Positions 22,416-31,812 of a stretch of 64,000 nt of DNA are shown here, piece after piece (position 1 is the first letter of the stretch; each line of letters begins with the position of its first letter). A model generated the notes under the pieces. The model was not told the DNA's origin. It searched no databases and saw nothing but the letters and a program-made list of their open reading frames with translations. The translations under genes were made by a program, and so were the position numbers. This DNA is from Anniella stebbinsi. Taxonomy: Eukaryota > Chordata > Lepidosauria > Squamata > Anniellidae. The stretch is taken from positions 14,345,501-14,409,500 of the forward strand of contig JARDYH010000001.1 of the NCBI GenBank assembly GCA_029215795.1, read 5' to 3'.

Positions 22416-22417
<2 letters not shown>
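21093..22417 (+). mobile_element. L2-like LINE, 5'-truncated
   Basis: About 1.3 kb covering the reverse transcriptase palm through the C-terminus and a short 3' UTR that ends 'gagagaggtgggtaataaat'. The endonuclease and 5' half are missing. The 3' end runs into a TTA microsatellite. It lies head-on against two minus-strand L2-like ends, making a LINE pile-up from 20972 to about 23645. Confidence 0.88.
21103..22283 (+). pseudogene. L2-like reverse transcriptase, broken
   Basis: The first frame (21103-21651, 182 codons) holds palm motif A LLDLSAAFDTIDHG, motif B GVPQGAILSPMLFNIYM and motif C YADDTQIYF. These are the catalytic core of CR1/L2-type ORF2, which copies LINE RNA at the target site. 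The frame is lost near 21645 at a run of C (a likely slippage site). The reading continues in another frame with the thumb-like segment SLGVLLDLFLQ and LITSRLDFCNA-like words. A TAA at 21882 interrupts it. It then runs as DHITPVLKSLHWLPI to the natural stop at 22283. So there is one frameshift and one nonsense mutation, a dead but fairly young copy. It differs in wording from the 58.9-60.3 kb copy, so it is another subfamily. Confidence 0.9.

Positions 22418-22447
<30 letters not shown>
22418..22447. repeat. (TTA)10 microsatellite
   Basis: A trinucleotide repeat that grew from the LINE 'aataaataaat' tail. Confidence 0.95.
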
Positions 22448-22448
<1 letters not shown>

Positions 22449-22626
22449 AATAAAAAATAAAACCTGGCAGCAGTGCAATGATTTAAAATATAGCCACAGA
22501 TTTAAAATAACAGAAAACGGAAAGGCTAAAATACCTGGGAAAATAAAGTCTTCATCTGGCATGGAAAAGAGCACAACATACACGCCAGGTGAGTCTCTCT
22601 GGGAAACTCATTCCATAACTGGGATG
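22448..22626 (-). mobile_element. L2-like LINE 3' part, interrupted
   Basis: The plus strand reads 'aaataaagtcttcatctggc', 'gcacaacatacacgccagg', 'gagtctctctgggaaactc', 'attccataactgggatg'. The same series stands at 58.97-59.06 kb in the long LINE. Homology stops at 22626 and resumes at 22954, with another LINE between. Confidence 0.8.
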
Positions 22627-22941
22627 AGTTATGGAATGAGTTATGGTTAGTCCCCCAATTGTGGAACGATCTCCCTTACGAGGCCCGCCTGGCGCCAACA
22701 TTGTTATCTTTTCGGCGCCAGGTCAAGACTTCCCTCTTCTCTCAGGCATTTGGCCTGGGTTTGTTTTTTGTTTTTGTAGCTTTTGGGGCTGTTGTAGCGG
22801 TTTTAAATGTATGTGTGTATTGTGTGTATGGTGTATGTTTTTGCTGTTTTAATTTTTGTATATTGTTTTTAATTGTTTTAATCCTATGTAAACCACCCAG
22901 AGAGCTTCGGCTATGGGGCGGTATACAAATGTAATAAATAA
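22627..22941 (+). mobile_element. L2-like LINE 3' end inserted into another LINE
   Basis: A 315-bp 5'-truncated insertion. It encodes the last residues of ORF2 (WNDLPYEARLAPTLLSFRRQ, VKTSLFSQ) and has a full 3' UTR ending 'agagagcttcggctatgggg', then 'ggtatacaaatgtaataaat'. The 12-bp repeat ATAACTGGGATG at 22615-22626 and 22942-22953 is a target site duplication. This proves insertion into the minus-strand LINE. Confidence 0.93.
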
Positions 22942-22984
22942 ATAACTGGGATGCCATAACAAATAAGGCCCTTTTTGTCAGGAT
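22942..22984 (-). mobile_element. L2-like LINE, continuation
   Basis: After the second copy of the target duplication the minus-strand LINE goes on ('gccataacaaataaggccc', compare 'gccacagcggagaaagccc' at 59056). It is lost again near 22984. A short segment reappears at 23583. Confidence 0.7.
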
Positions 22985-23518
22985 AGTTCACAGTCTCCCT
23001 GCAGAGACTGTGGAAATCGATTCAGAGTTGGAGGGGGAGGAACCCAACCATTGGGGAGCTCAAGGAGACAAAGTCAGGGAAGAATCTTCCCACGGGTAAT
23101 TTAAGTAGTTGGTTCAAAGCCCAACCATACCTTCTCCTGCCATGGGAACTCAGCAACTCTCAGAGAGGGACAAGTTGGGCATGGCAGATGCACGTATGAC
23201 ACTCAAACTCCAGAGGAGGAGGAGGAGGAGCACAAAGAAGTAATGCCCATCACTGAATATCTCTAGGGAAAGACCCTCCCTGAAGGCAAGTCTGAAAAAG
23301 TATTTCAGGCTCTGTGTTATAGATTACTGCCAGACTTGCAACAGCCCTCTATCCTATTGTAGTGCATCCCAAAAGGTGTCTTTAGAGAAGCTATTAGAGT
23401 TGTGTCAGCGTAATCAGGGATTTTCGCAAAGACGACCAAGTTAGTGCCGAGAATTGCTGAGGGACTGATTGCTTGGCATAATGAAGCCTATTCACTTAGA
23501 GATTGACTCTGACACTCT
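22985..23518. other. Unassigned insert, possibly LTR-like
   Basis: About 530 bp separate two pieces of the same minus-strand LINE, so most of it should be inserted DNA. It opens near 'tgtcaggatagttcac' and closes with 'ctcttcttagtagtca', which would suit TG...CA ends of a solo LTR. However, no matching short target duplication is visible. Small GAG and GGA repeats lie near 23213-23233. Family unknown. Confidence 0.3.
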
Positions 23519-23582
23519 TCTTAGTAGTCACCCAGGGAATCATAGAATAGTCGAGTTGGAAGGGGCCTATAAGGCCATCAAG
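23519..23582 (-). mobile_element. Short CR1 3' end
   Basis: 'aatcatagaatagtcgagttgg', 'aaggggcctataaggcc', 'atcaagtccaaccccctgg' is the complement of the extreme CR1 3' terminus. It is only about 65 bp, a strongly 5'-truncated insertion. Confidence 0.72.
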
Positions 23583-23645
23583 TCCAACCCCCTGGACCGC
23601 TGAAGATGATCTTGGGGTCCAGGCAGGTATGTATGAGAGGAGAGT
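23583..23645 (-). mobile_element. L2-like LINE fragment
   Basis: 'agatgatcttggggtccagg', 'caggtatgtatgagaggag' matches 59139-59175 of the long LINE ('agatgatcttagggtccggg', 'caggtacatatgggaggag'). It is probably the far part of the element interrupted at 22984, since the order agrees, but about 60 bp in between are missing. Confidence 0.6.
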
Positions 23646-25898
23646 TATAATTTCTCTACCTACTTATTCCTGTGTTTTGAATATTCCTTCCAGGTATTTG
23701 GACAAATAAATGTATGGTATAGCTAAGTGTAGAAGCAGAAGAATGTTAATCTAGATTGATTTCCCAATCCTGAAACCAGGATTACAATATATTCGTGGGA
23801 AAGTAGAAACAAAAGTGGTGTTTGTGTGTGTTGTTGTTGTTTTAAGAATTGAATGCCTCTAGATAGTTACAAGGTTTTTAAATCTGGTGTTCTTGTCAGT
23901 TCCAAATGCTGGCACATGTTTAACCTTGTGTAAATTAGCATGTGCTCTAGCACAGATTTATTCCTCCAGGTAGCAAGGCAGTAAAGTATTTCTTTTTCTC
24001 ATCCAGTGAGATTGTTCATCCATTGAAAAGACATTTCCATTTACAGTTCCCTAGAATGAAGTTTAAATGGAGTGGATAGCATTTCCAAACCATAGCCTTT
24101 CCCCCTTTAATCTGCTACAGGAAACATTAACTTCCACTGTAACACACTGCTTCTAAAATTATATTCGGGCATGTGAAAGGCAATTCTAAGCATGCAAATG
24201 CTCACCATGCCTGTTTCTTAGGTTATCAACCAACCCTTCCTCTTTGACTCTGCCCCTCATTGCCAATTAAGCTGCCCCTATTAGACTAATGTGGATTTCA
24301 AGCCCATCTGGGAAATATCTTATGATGTTGGTATTCTGGATAGTACCACTGTGCTACTCAAGCTAAATTATTATTAGCAGTTGTAGGTTGTTCATTAATC
24401 CTATTTGATGGGTAACTCCTAAAGTGTATGTCATATTTTTAAAGAAAGAGCTGCAGATTGCACTCCCACATTGTGAAAAGATCTGTGCTTGTGTACTTTT
24501 CTCCCACATATTTTATTCTCTATTTGTTCTATTTTGTCCCATGTGTACTCAGAAATTATTTATACCATTTGCCATTTTTTCATTCAAGACTGGTCATTTA
24601 GTTTCATCAGTTAGTGTTCACTGCAGAGAAACATAAAACTGAGATATAGCTCACAGGATATTCTTAAGGATAAAATATTCCAGAAGCTGAGTAAATCTAC
24701 CAATTTGATTTGTACAATGAGCCACAAATGGAAATTCCATTCACAATTGCATCTGGCTGTATACTGTTCATAAATAAGCAAAAGCTACATGATTTAAGGG
24801 GAAAGTCTCAGAATTGATTATATTTCGAACTGTTAATATAGAGCATATGTGACATGAGATTCCTAGTGGACTCTAGACTGCATTGTATTTTTAGCCTAGA
24901 CCAGAATTTAGGATAAGTGGTTAGTATTCTAGACATTCTGAAAATACAAAGTGTATGGGATTGTGCCATGCTCTGAGCACACTTACGTACACACATGCAA
25001 ACCTTTACCTATTTTTGTCACAATGAATTCCAAGGCAGAATGTGTTTTTTGAAACATAGATAGATACTGTAGTCCTTCATAGAGCCCATATGTTCTTTTT
25101 TAATATAAACATGTTCTAAACCTGTTAGAAATATTTGATAAATATGATGGTGTCACTAGTGAGTTAAGAAATAGATGGAAGTAGAAGTCTTCAAGTGTTG
25201 AGCTAGTAAAGTTCTCTGCAAAATCACAAAGTTCTAAAATTGTATGCCTATGGTGGTGGTATTTCCAGTGACCCTGACCATTATTAGAAATATTTTCAGA
25301 TTTCCTCCCCATACAGAAGAAAAAAACCTGATGATACACATTTTAAACAAGCACCTGAAAGCAGAATTAAAACTTCAATCGGAACTAGTTCAGACTCAAA
25401 ACCTAATGTTAAATTTTGCTGAGCAGAAACAGATAAGAAAATGCATTTGCTATACATCATATGTGAAAGAGATTGGCAGTAGACAACTGCTAACAGAATG
25501 TGCATTCTAATATCTCAGGCGTCCTTGGGGAGAGGTCTCCAGATAAAATAATTGCCTAATGCTGCATGGAGTGCACGTTCAAGCAAAACATCCTTGCAGA
25601 AGCTATAAAAATTGTAGGGTTTGGACATGGTGGAGAAGATGTGGAAGGAATGCATGAACAGTTGGAATGCCAGAATGTTAGTGACCCTTCATGAGTAAAT
25701 ATGTATCAACCAGTTTAACTGTGATATGACACGATTATGGAAAACATTGCAATATGGTATCGCTCATCATCTGGAGGTATTTGCTCTGCAGACACCTTAC
25801 TAGGATGCGTCTTATTCATTCTGCTCTCTGGTTATGGTATACTGTGACCTGGACTGTGTGAACCCATCAGTAAAAACTGGTGGCTGGATTGGTTCTGT
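23646..25898. other. Unique DNA, no recognised feature
   Basis: No repeat or gene signal. A 15-bp word CTGGATTGGTTCTGT at 25884-25898 is the left copy of the direct repeat around the next element. Confidence 0.55.
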
Positions 25899-26286
25899 AA
25901 AGAACAAAACAAAGTGCTATCCTTAACCAAACAAAACACAGTATTTCCAAAAAAGTTAAGGTGTACAACAAATATTTTTAAAAATTATATTTTATACAAA
26001 TATATACGCATACAATTGGTGCAATTTGCTATACACATAAGGATTTCTCTATAATATTATTAAAGCAAATTGCTCCACCAGTTTATAAAAAGAGGCAGGC
26101 CAGACCGACATCGTCGAAACGCGTCTGGCCTGCCTCTTTTTATAAATTGGTGGAGCAATTTGCTTTAATAATATTATAGAGAAATCCTTATGCGTATAGC
26201 AAATTGCACCAATTGTATGTGTATATATTTGTATAAAATATAATTTTTAAAAATATTTGTTGTACACCTTAACTTTTTTGGAAATA
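25899..26286. mobile_element. Near-perfect foldback element with 167-bp arms
   Basis: Left arm 25939-26105 and right arm 26123-26289 are inverted copies with only a few mismatches (for example 'caccagttt' against 'caccaattt'). They are separated by a 17-bp spacer that is itself a small hairpin (CGAC-atc-GTCG). The arm inner ends 'gaggcaggccagac' are GC-rich, the rest is AT-rich. A 15-bp direct repeat CTGGATTGGTTCTGT flanks the unit (25884-25898 and 26287-26301), consistent with a target duplication and leaving a 40-bp extra segment at the left. A transcript would fold into an almost complete double strand. No coding capacity. A Penelope-like, LTR-type or LINE-mobilised origin is possible; not decided. 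Confidence 0.9.
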
Positions 26287-26301
26287 CTGGATTGGTTCTG
26301 T

Positions 26302-26867
26302 GCCTGTATGTGATGGAGATACATGGTAGCATTTTGGCAGATGTAAGCATGCCAAGGTCCACTGGGCTTCTTTTACAAAGCTTGTTTCAGCATTGAAGAT
26401 TCATGTGTATAAGTTTTGTGTTCTTAGCAGAAGCGAACCATTCTACCAGTACCTCCTTGAAATTGTTAAGCTAAAATAATATAAATTAAGTCATATAATC
26501 ACACCAGATAAATTCACACCAGGTAAGTTGAATATGAGCATTCTTTGTATGAGGTGATATCCTGGAAGGTAGTGGTTAGTTATATATTTAATTAATGCCT
26601 TATTTTAGTTATTTGAAACATTGCAAGAGTTTTTCAAGTCTTGCTTCTTCATGTATTTTTTTTCTGTTTTATTATCAAGATGCCCCATAGGTTTGTTGAA
26701 GTTTCTGTATTCTCTTACCTGACTTAGATATTTATCTGGTAAAATATTGGCAGAAGCAACATAGGCTGTCAGGCCCAGCACTGCACTGTACCATGCAGTT
26801 TACAGTCAGAATCTGATCAGAAGTTGGCTGGAAGCGTTTGGAATATAATACTATATTCTAGATTTCC
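26302..26867. other. Unique DNA, no recognised feature
   Basis: Nothing identified. Confidence 0.55.
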
Positions 26868-26985
26868 CGACCTGGTGCTTTCTATGTGTTATGGACTTCA
26901 GCTCCCATCAGCCTGAATTAGGCTGGCCAATGATCAGAAATACTCGGAGCTAGCCAGTTTTACAGGACCTGCACCATCAACTAAT
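26868..26985. repeat. Degenerate short palindromic repeat
   Basis: 'atggacttcagctcccatcagc', 'ctggccaatgatcagaaata' and 'ctcggagctagcc' follow the order of a squamate repeat of the form 'ggactacaactcccatcagcc ... ggccaatggtcagggatg ... gggagttgtagtcc'. Strongly decayed. A second example is at 40.75 kb. Confidence 0.4.
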
Positions 26986-27754
26986 AATGCTGTGAATACT
27001 TAGCTGTACAATTTGATTAAAGGTTTTAAAGAGGAAAAACTATCTGAAATAGGAAACGGATTTATCCACACTGTGTTTTTTCAGGAGTAGGCACAATCTG
27101 TAATACACAAGTCAAACCTCCTGCATGAGACCTATTTCGGGGATTTTTTTAAAAAATTGTATACACTTGAGTCGACGTTCCTCACAAGCTCTGCACAACC
27201 TGAGATGAACCCATACTGGCTCTCTTGTGGGGCCAGCAAGACAGAGTGTACAATGTTGGCAAGAATTTATCCAATCCTGTATTGTACTTCTCCCTACATT
27301 GCTGGTACAGGCTATTATATTGCCTAGAGCTAATCTTCTGAAGTAAAAATATCCTTGTTTCTAGTTAACTGAACTCGGCTATTACCTTGCTGGTTGCTTT
27401 GAAGTATATAACAGCTGCTGCTTTGGATTTTCTCACATTTTCCACTTAGTCTTCTTTTTTTTGCAATTGTACTTCATCAGTGACTTTAAATTTTCTATGC
27501 CAGATTAGGATTTTTATTCCAGTCCTGGATTCCTTTCAGGGTCTGCTAGAAAAGACTGCCAGAACAATACTTTTCATCCTCCTGGGTTGGCGGAATCTAC
27601 AGCGTTTTCCAAAGCCTCCATTAGTGGCTGTCGTTGTGCCAGATAACGGCAGGCCTTTCAAGGCCAAGCACCACCTTCTTTGTTTCTTTTTCTTTTTTTC
27701 TTTTGCTTCTAAAAGTTAGCTATGAAATCTCAATTGTTTTCAAACTTGAGAAAT
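26986..27754. other. Unique DNA, no recognised feature
   Basis: A TTTC-rich tract lies at 27680-27710. The 79-codon open frame at 27480-27719 has no recognisable domain and its end is this tract. Confidence 0.5.
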
Positions 27755-28224
27755 CTCAAACGTTATTTATGGAATAACAATTTGGGGAGGACAGGTTCTC
27801 TTATGGATCAGTAACTGGTTAAAAAAACAGGAATCAAGGAAGAAGGAAGAAGTCCCTCACAATTGAGGAATATAAAAGTGGGTTCCCCCAAAGTTCTGTT
27901 TTGGGTCTATAAATTATTTGGAGTTAGAGTAGAGGAGTGAAGTGGCCAAGTTTGTGAATGACACCAAGTTAGTCATGGCAGTGAAAGCGAAAATTTTGCA
28001 GAGACTTCCAGAAGATCCATGTTAGGGATAATTAAGAGAGGCATTGAAAATAAAACTGCCAATATTTCATGCTTTTATATAAATCTACGGTGCAACCACA
28101 CTTCGAATACTGTATACAGTTCTGCTCACTACATCTCAAAAAGTGTATGGTAGTGCTTGAAAAGGTGTAGAAAAAGAGAATCAAAATGATCAGGAAGTTG
28201 AAGCAACTCCCCTGGGAAGGAAAG
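27755..28224 (+). mobile_element. CR1 LINE coding relic, first part
   Basis: Broken plus-strand frames still resemble CR1 ORF2 between the palm and C-terminus: a VEWPSL / FVNDTKL-like segment, then 'LLYKSTVQPHFEYCIQF' (compare CR1 LYK.LVRPHLEYCVQFW), and 'VLEKV' with 'KRIKMIRKLKQLPWE'. Many stops and frameshifts: an old copy. It is interrupted near 28225. Confidence 0.7.
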
Positions 28225-28554
28225 GTTAGAATTGTGTAGGGGAGTGGGGAGAAAACATCTGCCTGCCCCATTGGTCAAACTAATCTGTTGGAAGGCAGAA
28301 TCCTCCCACGATAAGTGTTGGGGGCAGCTTAATATGCTCAGCAGGTGGGCAAGAAGTACATGGGGATATGGTCCATTCGCATTTTACAAGAATTCAGGGA
28401 GGTAGAAGTAAAAGATGAAAAATGTGAGATCCTTCTTCTTTAGCCCTGGTAAACAGGATCCTTTACGTGGAAATTTCCAGTCAAGGTACCTAGAAGTACA
28501 TCAGCTCTCTGAAATGGAGAAGCTAGGTATTGGGCCATAGATAGGAGATTTGTA
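28225..28554. other. Unassigned insert within CR1
   Basis: About 330 bp lie between two CR1 pieces that are near-contiguous in the family. No family recognised. Confidence 0.4.
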
Positions 28555-28915
28555 AAGTAATGTAACACATTTGTATTAAAGCCTTCCCTACAACATCAAA
28601 AGCTGATGACATGATAGAGGTTTATAGAACTATGCATGACATGGAGAATGTGAATAAAGAGGATTCCCCGCCCCTCTCACAACACTAGAACTGGGAGTCA
28701 TCCAATGAAGCTGAATAGCGGAAGATTTGGGACAGACAAAAGGAAATATTTCTTCACATAGTGCACAGTGAAAAGATTATTTTCATAGCGCACAAGTTAA
28801 GCAATGTAATATAATGGCCAGTGTTTCAGGTGGCTTTAAAAGAAACAGACAAATCTATGGAATATAAGGCTATAAATGGATATTAGACATGATGCTCCCT
28901 CCAGTCAGGGCTGCC
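28555..28915 (+). mobile_element. CR1 LINE coding relic, second part
   Basis: Plus-strand words DDMIEVYRTMHD, 'RQKEIFLHIVHS', 'WPVFQVALKETDKSM' and 'INGY' follow the CR1 C-terminus and the start of its 3' UTR. It continues the piece ending at 28224. Confidence 0.7.
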
Positions 28916-29468
28916 CAGGTAGCAAGTTGCTCCAGAACCCGCAAATCAACACCCACTCACACCCCCGCATCAGCTCCCTTTCAGAGGGAAGTGGCAGGAA
29001 TCCCAGCGTCACATCTTTAGGTTTTCCTGGGTCGTAGCTTGGTAGTAAACCACGAAGAAGGCACCAGGTATCTCTAGTTAAAAGATATCGCAGAAATCAG
29101 CCAAGAAAGCTACTATCTGTCAGAATAGACTATTCTGAGCTACATAGTTTGATTGGGGGGGGGGGGAGAGTAGCTCCTTATATCTATCTATGCAAAGTCG
29201 GTCTATTTTTCTTCATTTCAAATAATAGCATACTAAGGCAGTTTTTAATTGGTTTTGTTTAATCTAATTTTTCTGTCATTTTCCCAAAAAGGGTGAGAGC
29301 ATGTTTTAAATGAGGGAGTTAGATCAATGTCCTATAAGGAGTTATGATGTTGTTAATATGGCACTTCAGAGAATAAAAAGGAGTGAAGGCTGTAAGGAGA
29401 CATGGATGCCAGAGTTTCCATTGCAGTCTCATCAGCTACTGCTAGGAGTCCTCGCTCTCATGGCTTCT
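28916..29468. other. Unique DNA, possible SINE remnant
   Basis: At about 29080-29150 'gaaatcagccaagaaagc', 'tctgtcagaatagactattc' and 'tgagctacata' resemble the middle of the 43.9-kb SINE type. The match is too weak for a firm call. A G12 run is listed separately. Confidence 0.35.
29155..29166. repeat. G12 homopolymer
   Basis: A run of twelve G. Confidence 0.9.
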
Positions 29469-29503
29469 CATATGTGTTGACACTTTTAGGGTGTCAACAC
29501 ATA

Positions 29504-29505
<2 letters not shown>
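29469..29505. repeat. Perfect 15-bp hairpin beside microsatellite
   Basis: 'catatgtgttgacac' at 29469-29483 and its exact complement at 29491-29505, with a 7-base loop. The CT repeat begins two bases later. Confidence 0.85.

Positions 29506-29506
<1 letters not shown>

Positions 29507-29538
<32 letters not shown>
29507..29538. repeat. (CT)16 microsatellite
   Basis: An uninterrupted CT repeat followed by TATATATA. Confidence 0.95.
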
Positions 29539-29541
<3 letters not shown>

Positions 29542-30354
29542 ATATATCAGATGATGATATCCATTATTTGTCTGCAGATTTCTAAATTCTGATATTTCCA
29601 TTAATCCCAGAGTTTTGTGGATGGGACACCGCTGTGTGACCTGAAATGGTATCCACATGTTGAGTAGATAGTCAGAAACAGGATATAGATTTTCCAGCAT
29701 AAGTATGGTAACAGTATTGAGCAAAATAAAAGCACCTCACTATAAGAAATTAGTCTTGAAGGCTACATTATTCATTTCGTGAAGCATAATTCTTTGCATG
29801 GTGGTGAGGGTTCTTAATTGTCAGTTGTATTTACTTAGCATTGATCTGCAGTATTTCTTAATTAAAATCCCATGCTTTAAATACCTGTAGCAGATGGCTA
29901 AGGAATGTATAGCTGTCACAATCATTCAAAATGTACTTGTGTTTTTCTCATTTGTTTAAAGCACTGTCTTTTCATACGTAAAGTAAGAATTATGCATAAA
30001 GAAAAGAAAAACTGTCAGGTTTCTTGCCAGCTAAGAGAACAGGAATCATTTAATTGTATCTTAGCTAAAGGGTCAAAATAGTCCAGTATTGGAAAACAAT
30101 TCCAGTCCTAATAATAGAAGAGTGTTTAGCTAATACTGTTGGATAATAGTGGGCTTGAAGTATTTTTATATAGTTCTTTGATTGAAGTTTGAAGTTATTT
30201 TTCCTAGACAGAAACGCAGTCAGTATATTGACTGAACATAAGAGTTAGACTCAATTAAGACATCACATCAAACCATGGTTTTGGCTAACCATCGGTTAGA
30301 ACCCAAGTCATGGTTTCAGCTTTCAAAATTACATGCAAACAATATTTTACAGCT
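29539..30354. other. Mostly unique DNA, small MITE remnant
   Basis: At about 30262-30330 'caaaccatggttttggctaacc' and 'catcggttagaacccaagtc' with 'catggtttcagc' form self-complementary words like the MITEs at 15.0 kb. The rest is unassigned. Confidence 0.4.
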
Positions 30355-31412
30355 TTTATTTATTTATTTGAGAAAATGTTAACCTACCGTTCAGGGTGCA
30401 CTCCCTTCCCAAGGCAGTTTACAATATTATGACAAAAGCATTACCATTACACACATACAGCAGCAGCAGCTAATATTGTTAAGCACCAAATGCAGATTGA
30501 AATAAATGAGTTTTCAGATTTCCCTTTTTAAAGTTGGTAGTGATCAAGCCATACATTTCTCTCTGGGGAGGGAGTTACAAATGTGTGGGGCTACAACAGA
30601 GAAAGCCCTGTCCTTACTATCCTTTAGCCTAACAACTCTTGCTGATGGACAAAGAGAATTATTTATTTTATTTGTATACTTCCTTTCTACCAAAAAAATG
30701 CTACTCAAGGGAGCTTGCAGGCTCAATTAAAATTTATTAAAACAAGATGAGGCCTAACCAATGCCGAATAGAGGGGAACCAGTACCTCGTGGGATTTGGA
30801 AGCTCTACTTCTTTTAACGCAGGCCAAAATAGCATTTGCTTTCTTCAGAGGGAGTGTAATCACATCCAGTACTGGTTGAATTTCTATTCCCTGGACTGTA
30901 TTTTTGACTCACAAAAGTACCCCTGTTTTGTCCGGATTAAGCTTCAATTTGTGTGCTCTCATCTAATCAATCAACGACATCAGGGACCAATTTAGAATCA
31001 GAACAGTTTCCTTGGATTTAGATTGAAAGGACAGATAGAGTTGGGTGTCATCAGCATATAGGCAGCACCAAGCTCCAAAACTCCAAACAATAGCATTGGA
31101 GACAAGATGGAACCCTAAGGGACACCACAGGCCAACACGCACAGTGTCGAGCAGGAATCCCCTAGCACCACCTTCTGAGATTGCCCCTCAAGAAGGACAG
31201 GAGCCACTGCATGAGAATGTCACCATCCTTTGTATTACAAAGTCTGTGTGGGCATATCTGTATTCATGTATTTCTGGTATATGCATTTGTAAGTTGATAC
31301 GACCATGATGGTTGAAACAACAAATGAATAAACATACAAGAGTGCCTACCAGTCCCACTTCAGACAAATATCTCAGAAGGATACCATGGTCAATGGTATC
31401 AAAAAGCCACAA
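30355..31412 (-). mobile_element. Old L2-like LINE relic, twice interrupted
   Basis: On the minus strand there is a decayed 3' UTR (30355-30490) and then coding remnants in correct order. They include the complement words 'ttgtccggattaagcttcaa' (motif DKTEVL side), 'gagttgggtgtcatcagcat' (YADDTQL side), 'gaaccctaagggacaccac' (GVPQGS side) and 'ataccatggtcaatggtatc' (FDTIDHG side). The order matches the 58.9-60.3 kb LINE. Insertions lie at 30660-30742 (another LINE tail) and about 31222-31342 (unknown, ends 'acaacaaatgaataaac'). Confidence 0.75.
30660..30742 (-). mobile_element. LINE 3' tail nested in LINE relic
   Basis: 'ttatttattttatttgtata', 'cttcctttctaccaaaaa', 'agggagcttgcaggctc' is the complement of a LINE tail of another subfamily; a relative is at 52.57 kb. 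Confidence 0.55.
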
Positions 31413-31418
31413 AACTAT

Positions 31419-31419
<1 letters not shown>

Positions 31420-31452
<33 letters not shown>
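31420..31452. repeat. (AAT)11 microsatellite
   Basis: A trinucleotide repeat at the 3' end of the next LINE, mirroring the (TTA)n at 22.4 kb. Confidence 0.95.
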
Positions 31453-31454
<2 letters not shown>

Positions 31455-31812
31455 TTATTTCTTACCCGCCTCTCCGTCCGGACCGAGGTGGGGAACAACA
31501 GCAAATATAAAATATGATAAAATTCATAAAACTGATCCAAAACATGGCACACATTATTAAAACTGCATTAAAACATCATAAAGAAGGCCTTGAAGACCAA
31601 AACCATCCCAGAAATTAACAGGCAGCCATTCCAAACCATACAGAATAGGAGTAATATGATCCCAGTTCCCAGCTCCCACAAGTGTTCTAGTTGTCACATT
31701 CTGTACCAGTTGCAGTTTCTTAATTGTCTTCAAGGGCAACCCCACATTACAGTAATGTAAACTGAACATAGCCAAGGCATGTGTCGCCGTGGCCAGGTCA
31801 GGTTTCTCAAGA
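31453..31812 (-). mobile_element. L2-like LINE 3' end and C-terminal coding
   Basis: 'ttatttcttacccgcctctcc', 'gtccggaccgaggtgggg' is the complement of the 3' end seen at 22.37-22.42 kb, so it is the same subfamily. Beyond it the minus strand encodes LPLKTIKKLQLVQNV, 'WDHITPILYGLEWLPVN', the conserved C-terminal region of L2-like ORF2. Truncated near 31812. Confidence 0.82.

Noticed and set aside
26101..26130. GAAAC core and GC stem in the foldback spacer, resembling a hammerhead ribozyme of Penelope-like elements
   Set aside because: The conserved CUGAUGA half of the catalytic core is missing on both strands, so a ribozyme is not supported.
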